From positions 33,361,619 to 33,425,618 of the forward strand of contig CM053330.1 in assembly GCA_028583605.1 (NCBI GenBank): a stretch of 64,000 bases of DNA. The letters are read 5' to 3'. The notes under the pieces are model-generated. The model saw only the letters and a list, made by a program, of their open reading frames with translations. It searched no databases and was not told the DNA's origin. The DNA is from Dastarcus helophoroides. Lineage: Eukaryota; Arthropoda; Insecta; Coleoptera; Bothrideridae. Positions 37,501-46,500 of the stretch are shown piece by piece. Both the position numbers and the translations under genes were made by a program. Numbering within the stretch: position 1 is the first letter of the stretch; the number at the start of each line of letters is the position of its first letter.

Positions 37501-40500
37501 TCAGATTTTGTCAACATTTCAAAAAATGGTTGAATTTTGAGAAAATGTCGGAATTTGCTGGCTAAATATTTATTTTGTTTTGAGTGTTTAAGTAAAAAGA
37601 TGTCCAGTATTGAGAAGGTTGATAAAATTTTGAGAAACAAGTTGGAATTTTCAGAATGTTGAAAAAAAAAATTTTTTTCTTCATGGTGGACTTCTATTGG
37701 TCTGATAAAACGTATGTTCATATTAAGTTTTTTATGTATTTTAATTTATTATTTCCAACTTCTACTTTCTCCTTTATTGTTCCTTTTTATTATGAATTGC
37801 TGACGAACCTAAATGAGAGCCAAATATCGATGTCCAATGCTACAACCATTTTTTACTTTTTTGCATCTTTTATAGTTCCATAATTTACTAGAAAATGTGC
37901 ATGTCTCATTTTGGTCTTCTACATTTTATACTTTTTTCCTGTTTCCTGTAAAATAAACTGCCATGAGGTGACGTTTTAAGAATTTACATATCATGCAGTC
38001 ATATTTTAAAAAATGTTTAAGAATATTGTCAACTTTCATTATTGAAAATGTAAATATTTTTAAACTGGGTCGCAGAAATGTTAAATAAAATTGATAATGT
38101 AAAAAAACTGTTGAAATTCCAAAAAAGTGTCCTTGAATTTTTGCTCTTACACAAAAACTGAAAAGTTTAAAAAACATTTTTCAATTTTTTTTTTAAAAAG
38201 ATTCGACGAATTTTCAGAAAAGGGCAAATTTTGATAAGCCAACCAAAATTCAAATCGGCTTTTAAAGAAAGTCGAAATTTTCAGAAAAAGTCGAAATTTT
38301 GAGAAATAGCGAAACTCGGAAAAATAAAAATAACGAAGAGTTTGGAGAGAACATTTTTTTTAAAGTTTAATCCACTCGCAAAGGGTAACCCCATTATGCT
38401 TTCAAAGCACTGCAAGTAGGATGCGGAAACAAGGATAGATGGCGATAAACCGCCTTCTTAAACAAGGATAGGTTGTATTTTTTGGGGAAAATTCCTTTCG
38501 GTAACCAGTTTCATAACTTGGAAATTCTATAGAAAAAAGAGTCTCCATAGACAGAAGTCCTCACTGTGTCAAGCTGGACCGCACAGGAATTTGCTATCTC
38601 CGACTGTCTAATATGCCTCAAGAATCTTGTCCTTGGGGGGATCAATCCTATTAGTTCCTGTGAGAATCTTCCATGATAGTACTTGTAGAAAAAAGACAAA
38701 TCACCAACCATACGCCTGTGCTCTGGTGTTTCGAGAGAATCGGTCAAACTCTCGTAATCAATTAGACGAATCGCTCTTCTTTGAATTGAATCCAAGAGAG
38801 CTAAAGTGTGTTTTGGGGCTGAATTCTAAACATGAGAACAGTATTCTAGTGTTGGCCTAACTTGAGCTTTGTATAGTGTTAATAGCTGATGAGATGTGAA
38901 GTACTTTTTAGTTCCAAAAGGAAAGCTTAGCTTCTGAGAGGCGGATTGGGCAATGGCGCGCACATGATCGTCCCAAGAGAAGTTAGTGCTCGCATTCACT
39001 CCCAGGATAGATAAATTAGATCCCATCGGAAGGATTTTACCGCCCACTAGTATGTTTGCTGCATTATCCCTTAATGTTTTCTTAGAGAAAACCGCGGCCT
39101 GAGTTTTTGAAGCGTTGAAATCGATTAAATTGCTCTTACCCCATTCTAGAATAACCTCGAGATTCCGATTAATCGTCTGTATCGGCTGTTCCTTTAGTCG
39201 ATCTGAAACAGCGATAGATAATGGTTTGTCGAAGAAAACACAAGGTTACTATCATCTGCGTAGCTCTATATAGGATTGGAAGTTGAAGCTAAGAGAACGT
39301 TTATGTGTAACAGAAATAGAGTTAGGAGACAGAAGAGACCCCTGAGGCACCCCCACGTTAATTGCAAATGTCTCGGATGAGATGCCATCGACGACGACTT
39401 GAAGAGATCTGTCAGCAAGAAAATTGGATATCAAATGACAGAGTCCAGGAGGAAAACCATAAGATGTTAATTTGGCGGGAAGAGATCGGTGCCAGACTGT
39501 GTCGAAAGCCTTTGAGATATCCAATGCCACAATCCTAGCCTCATCATGTTTTTCCATAGCTCAGTTATAGATATGAGTAACATATGCCAGTAGATCGCCA
39601 GTGGAACGTTGTTGTCTAAAACCGTATTGCCTGTAGGAGATGGTTCATAGAATGGAATCAATCCCAAAAAACAGTTAAACAGATAAACTCAACATTTCTA
39701 AAAACACCATATGAAACGCATTTTGAGATAAATTTTGTAATTTCAAAATTGCAATTTCCGAAAAGTCGTCTTTCAGAAAAAGATTAATATAAGGAACAAC
39801 TGCAGCACTTCGAAGATAGACGAATTCTGTAATTTTCTTCTCAAAAGTAAAATTTTGAGAATCAATTCGAAAAAATAAATTTCGACAAAACAGTCGAAAT
39901 TTCTAGAAATGTTGAATATCAAAATTTGAGATAAGATCTAAACCTTAGGAAAGTAATTTTAATAAAACCAAACTTTAAGATCCCTGTCAAAATTTCTGAA
40001 AATTCAGATTCTAAAAAGACGAAACTTTCAAAAAATTCAGGGTTAAAAAAAGGGCGAAATCTAAAAAAAAACGACCAAAATTGTGAGAAACTTCGAAATC
40101 AGAAAAAGAAATTAAAAATTTTTCAAAAAAGCCAGTTTTGAGAAAAAGTGGAATTTCGTAAATAAAGTCGAAATGTAAAAAATTTATTTAAAAATTAGTT
40201 GAAATTCCAAAAAAAAAAGAAATTTCGAACATTGAAATACAAATCTTGATCCTTGAAACCAAGAAGGATTAAAAAACACAACAAAGGTTGCTCTAGCTTA
40301 GAGCAAACCTTTGTTGTGTTTTTTAATCTTTCCTGGTTTGAAGGTTAATATTTGTATTTCAATTTTTGAAGATAACCAAGGACCGGTCCATTCCATAAGT
40401 AATTTCAAGAAAAAAAAAGTGTAACTTCTGCCAGAAATCCAAAAAGTTGACTTTTCCGCATAATGTTCAAATCAAAAAGAGGGGAATTTCGAAAAAAAAA

Positions 40501-43500
40501 TTAGCCCAAATCCCGAAAAATAGATCAATTTCGATAAAAATGTGGAGGAAAAAATGGATATTTTGCGTTCAATGTAAAATTTTTAGACTACTCGTTATGG
40601 AAAAAAAGAATTTTGAAATCAGTCTTAATTAAAAAAAAATGAATTTTAAGGCAAAAGTTGAGAAAGCCGTAATTTCGAAGACATCGAGAAAAAAATGGAA
40701 AATTCAAAAAACAAAAACGAATTTTCAAAACAAAGAGAAATTTTGAGAAGAAGATTTAGGGCCGAAAAAAAAGATCAAAATTACGTCAAATAGATTTAAT
40801 TTTCGAGGACAAATTTAGAAAAAATCGAAATATTTCAGTCAACTTTAGTTAAAATTTTAAAAATGGTTGAATTTTGAGAAAATGTCGGAATTTGCTGGCT
40901 AAATATTTATTTTCTTTTGAGTGTTTAAGTAAAAGGACGACAAGCCCTCCACCCGGTCCAGTATTGAGATGGTTGATAAAATTTTGAAAAACCAAGTTGG
41001 AATTTTTGGAAAGTTTAATTAAAAAAAAACTTTTTTTTTCATGGTGGACTCCTATTGGTCTGATAAAACGTCTGTTCATGTTAAATTTTTTTATGTATTT
41101 CCATTTATTATTTCCAACTACTACTTTCTCCTTCATTGTTCCTTTTTATTATGAATTGCTGACGAACCTAAATGAGAGCAAAACATCGATGTCCAATGCT
41201 AGAACCATTTTTTACTTTTTTGCATCTTTTATATTTCCATAATTTACAAGAAAATGTGCATGCCTCATTTTGGTCTTTTACATTTTATACTTTTTTCCTG
41301 TTTTCTGTAAAATAAACTAACCTATATTTGTCAGCTGTTATGAGGTGACGTTTTAAGAATTTACATATCATGCAGTCATATTTTAAAAAATGTTTAAGAA
41401 TATTGTCAACTTTCATTATCAAAAATGTAAATATTTTCAAACTTGGTCGCAGAAATGTTAAATAAAATTACTAATGTAAAAAAAAAACTGTTGAAATTTC
41501 AAAAAAAGTGTCCTTGAATTTTTGCTCTTACACAAAAACTGAAAAGTTTAAAAAACATTTTTTTTCCGGCGAATTTTGAGAAAGGGGCAAATTTTGATAA
41601 GCCAACCAAAATTCAAATCGGCTTTTAAGAAAAGTCGAAATTTTCAGAAAAAGTCGAAATTGTGAGAAATAGCGAAATAACGAGGAATTTGGAGATATCA
41701 TTTTTTTTTTAAGTTTAATCCACTCGCAAAGGGTAACCCCATTATGCTTTCAAAGCACTGCAAGTAGGATGCAGAAACAGGGATAGAGGGCGATGAACCG
41801 TCTTCTTAAACAAGGATAGGTTGTAATTTTTGGGGAAAATTCCTTTCGGTAACAAGTTCCATATCTTGGAAGTTCTATAGAAAAGAGTCTCCGCAGACAG
41901 AAGTCCTCACTGTGTCAAGCTGGACCGCACAGGAATTTGCTGTTTCCGACTGTCGGTATGCCTCAAGAATCTTACCCTTGGGGGGATCAATCCTATTAGT
42001 TCCTGTGAGCAACTTCCATGATAGTACTTGTAGAAAAAAGACAAGTCACCAACCATACGCCTGTGCTCTAATGTTTCGAGAATCGGCCAAATTCTTGTCA
42101 TTAATTAGACGAATCGTTCTTCTTTGAATTGAATCCAAGAGAGCTAAAGTATGTTTTGGGGCTGAACTCCAAACATGAGAACAGTATTCTAGTGTTGGGC
42201 TAATTTGAGCTTTGTATAGTGTTAATAGCTGATGAGATGTGAAGACTTTTTAGCTCTAAAAAGAGAGCCCAGCTTCTGAGAGGCGGATTTGGCAATGGCG
42301 CGCACATGATCATCCCAAGAGAAGTTAGTGCTCGCATTCACTCCCAGGATAGATAAATTAGATCCCATTGGAAGGATTTTACCGCCCACTAGTATGTTTT
42401 TTCTGCATTATCCCTTAATGTTTTCTTAGAGAAAACCACGGCCTGAGTTTTTGAAGCATTGAAATCGATTAAATTGCTCTTACCCCATTCTAGAATAACC
42501 TCGAGATTCCGATTAATCGTCTGTAACTGCTGTTCCTTTAGTCGATCTGAAGCAGCGATAGATAATGGTTTGTCGAAGAAAACACAAGGTTACTATCATC
42601 TGCGTAGCTCTATATAGGATTGGAAGTTGAAGCTAAGAGAACGTTTATGTGTAACAGAAATAGAGTTAGGAGACAGAAGAGACCCCTGAGGCACCCCCGC
42701 GTTAATCGCAAACGTCTCGGATGAGATGCCATCGACGACGACTTGAAGAGATCTGTCAGCAAGAAAATTGGATATCAAATGACAGAGTCCAGGAGGAAAA
42801 CCATAAGATGTTAATTTGGCGGGAAGAGATCGGTGCCTTTGAGATATCCAATGCCACAATCCTAGCCTCATCATGTTTTTCCATAGCTCAGTTACAGATA
42901 TGAGTAACACATGCCAGTAGATCGCCAGTGGAACGTTGTTGTCTAAAACCGTATTGCCTGTCGGAGATGATTCATAGAATGGAACCAATCCCAAAAAACA
43001 GTTATATTGAGGAAAAAGTCAACATTTCTAAAAACACCATATGGAACGCATTTTGAGATAAATCTTGCAATTTCACAATTGCAATTAAAAAAGTCGTCTT
43101 TCAGAAAAAGATTAATATAAAGAACAACTGCAGCACTTCGGAGATAGACGAATTCTGTAATTTTCTTCTCAAAAGTAAAATTTTGAGAATCAATTCGAAA
43201 AAATAAAGTTCTAGAAATGTTGAATATCAAAATTTGAGATAAGATCTAAACCTTAGGAAAGTAATTTTAATAAAACCAAACTTTAAGATCCCTGTCAAAA
43301 TTTATGAAAATTCAGATTCTAAAAAGACGAAACTTTCAAAAAATTCAGGGTTAAAAAAGGACCAAATCTAAAAAAAACGACCAAAATTGTGAGAAACTTT
43401 GAAATCAGAAAAAAATTAAAAATTTTTCAAAAAAGCCAGATTTGAGAAAAAGTGGAGTCAAAATGTAAAAAATTTATTTAAAAATTAGTTGAAATTCCAA

Positions 43501-46500
43501 AAAAAAAAGAAATTTCGAACATTGAAATACAAATCTTGATCCTTGAAACCAAGAAGGATTAAAAAACACAACAAAGCTTGCTCTAGCTTAGAGCAAACCT
43601 TTGTTGTGTTTTTTAATCTTTCTTGGTTTGAAGGTCAAAATTTGTATTTCAATTTTTGAAGATAACCAAGGACCGGTCCATTCCATCAGAAATTTCAAGA
43701 AAAAAAGTGTAACTTCTGCCAGAAATCCAAAAAGTTGACTTTTCCGCATAATGTTCAAATCAAAAAGACGGGAATTTTGAAAAAAAAATAGCCCAAATCC
43801 CCAAAAATAGATCAATTTCGATAAAAATACAAAATGTGGAGAAAAAAATGGATATTTCGCGTTGAATGTAAAATTTTTAGACTACTCGTTATGGAAAAAA
43901 AGAATTTTGAAATCAGTCCAAATTAAAAAAAAATGAATTTTAAGGCAAAAGTTGAGAAAGGAGTAATTTCGAAGACATCGAGAAAAAAATGGAAAATTCA
44001 AAAAACAAAAACGAATTTTCAAAACAAAGAGAAATTTTGAGAAGAAGATTTAGGGCCGAAAAAAAGATCAAAATTACGACAAATAGATTTAATTTTCGAG
44101 GACAAATTTAGAAAAAATCGAAATATTTCAGTCAAATTTAGTTAAAATTTTAATATTGGTTGAATTTTGAGAAAATGTCGGAATTTGCTGGCTAAATATT
44201 TATTTTCTTTTGAGTGTTTAAGTAAAAGGACGACAAGCCCTCCACCCGGTCCAGTATTGAGATGGTTGATAAAATTTTGTAAAACAAGTTGGAATTTTTG
44301 GAAAGTTAAATTAAAAAAAAACTTTTCTTCATGGTGGACTTCTATTGGTCTGATAAGATAAGATGTTAAGATGTTAAATTTTTTTATGTATTTCCATTTA
44401 TTATTTCCAACTACTACTTTCTTCCTTATTGTTCCTTTTTCTTGTTATGAATTGCTGAAGAACCTAAGTGAGAGCAAAACATGGATGCCCAATGCTACAA
44501 CTATTTTTAACTTTTTTACATTTTTATAAAAAATGTAAAAAAGTAAAAAATCCATAATTTACTATATTTAGTAGAAAATGTTCATGTCTAATTTTGATCT
44601 TCTACATTTTATACTTTTTTTCTATTTTGTGTAAAATTAACTTACCTATTTTTGTCAGCTGTTATTAGTTAGTTAGTTAGTTAGTTTTTAGAATTTTCAT
44701 ATCATGCAGTCATATTTTAAGAAATGTTTCAGAATATTGTCAACTTTCATTATTAAAAATGTAAATATTTTCGAACTGGGTCGCAGAAATGATTAATAAA
44801 ATTAATAATGTAAAAGAAACTCTTGAAATTCCAAAAAAATGTCCTTGAATTTTTGCTCTTACAACAAAAACTGAAAAGTTTTAAAATTTTTATTTTTTTT
44901 AAAGATCCGGCGAATTTTCAGAAAAGGTCAAATTTTGATAAGGCAACGAAAATTTCGACTTTCCTTAAAAGCCGATGTAGGCTTTTAAGGAAAGTCGAAA
45001 TTTTCAGAAAAAGTTGAAATTCTGAGAAGTAGCGAAATAACGAGGAATTTGGAGATATCATTTTTTTTTAGGTTTAATCCACTCGCAAAGGGTAACCCCA
45101 TTATGCTTTCAAAGCACTGCAAGTAGGATGCAGAAACAGGGATAGATGGCGATAAACCGTCTTCGTAAACAAGGATAGGTTGTAATGTTTGGGGAAAATT
45201 TCTTTCGGTAACAAGTTTCATATCTTGGAAGTTCTATAGAAAAGAGTCTCCGTAGACAAAAGTCCTCACTGTGTCAAGCTGGACCGCACAGGAATTTGCT
45301 GTTTCCGACTGTCTAGTACGCCTCAAGAATCTTGCCCTTGGGGGGATCAATCCTATTAGTTCCTGCGAGCATTTTTCATGATAGTACTTGTAGAAAAGAG
45401 ACAAGTCAATAACCATATGCCCGGGCTCTAGTGCTTCGAGAGAATCGGTCAGATTCTCGTCATCAAGCGAATCGCTCTTCTTTGAATTGAATCCAAGAGA
45501 GCTAAAGTGTGTTTTGGGACTAAACTTCAAAAGTGAGAACAGTATTGGCTAGTGTTGGCCTAACTTGAGCTTTGTATAGTGTGAATAGCTGATGAGATGT
45601 GAAGTACTCTTTAGTTCCAAAAAGAAAGCCTAGCTTCTAAGAGGCGGATTTGGCAATGGCGCGCACCTGATCGTCCCAAGGGAAGTTAGTGCTCGCCTCG
45701 CATTCACTCCTAGGGTAGATAGATTAGATCCCATCGGAAGTATTTTACCGTCCATTAGTATGTTTGTTGCGTTATCCCTTAATGTTTTCTTAGAGAAAAC
45801 CGCGGCCTTAGTTTTTGAAGCATTGAAGTCGACTAAATTGTTCTTACCAGAATAATCTCGAGATCCCGAATAATCGTCTGTATCTGCTGTTCCGTCAGTC
45901 GATCTGAAGCAGCGATAGATAATGGTTTGTCGGAGAAGAAAGATGATACAAAGTTACTATCGTCTGCATAACTGTATATAGGATTAAAAGTTGAAGCTAT
46001 GAAGTCCCTTTGTAACAGAAATAGAGTAGGAGACAGAACAGACCCCTGAGGCATTTCTGCGTTAATCGCAAATGACTCGAATGAGATGCTATAGACAACG
46101 ACCTGAAGAGATCTGTTAGCGAGAAAATTGAATATCAAATGACAGAGTCCAAGAGGAAGACCATAAGATGTTAATTTGGCAAGAAGAGATCGGTGGCAGA
46201 CTCTGTGGAAAGCCTTTGAGATACCCAATGCTACAATCCTAGCCTTACCATGTTTTTCTATAGCTGAGTCACAGATATGAGTAACATATATCAGTAGATC
46301 GCCAGTGGAACGTTGTTGTCTAAAACCGTATTGCCTGTCGGAGATGATTCTATTTTCCTCCAGATATTTGAGAATCTCGATGTTGATAATCTTTTCCATC
46401 ACTTTAGATATAACGGATAACAAAGATATAGGACGATAGCTATTAGCCAGATTCCTTTTTCCCTTTTTAGGGACAGGCTGCACCCTAGCAGATTTCCAGA

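Larger units (their letters stand above)
35170..45060. repeat. Tandem segmental repeats (units A, B, C) in the last Hdc intron
   Basis: Unit starts share the words AATCCCAAAAAACAGTTA and ACGCATTTTGAGATAAAT at about 35170, 39657 and 42985. Unit A is about 4.5 kb, B about 3.3 kb; C runs from 42985 into the LINE copy at 45061. Each contains, in order, A-rich filler, a foldback MITE A, more filler, a segment with CATGGTGGACTTCTATTGGT and CGATGTCCAATGCTA words, and a - strand LINE G copy. B and C share changes absent from A (a fused MITE and a GACGACAAGCCCTCCACCCG insert), so they are the closer pair. Confidence 0.85.

Noticed and set aside
44665..44684. TTAG repeat considered as telomeric sequence
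   Set aside because: Only five units and not the TTAGG insect unit; it lies within an intron.
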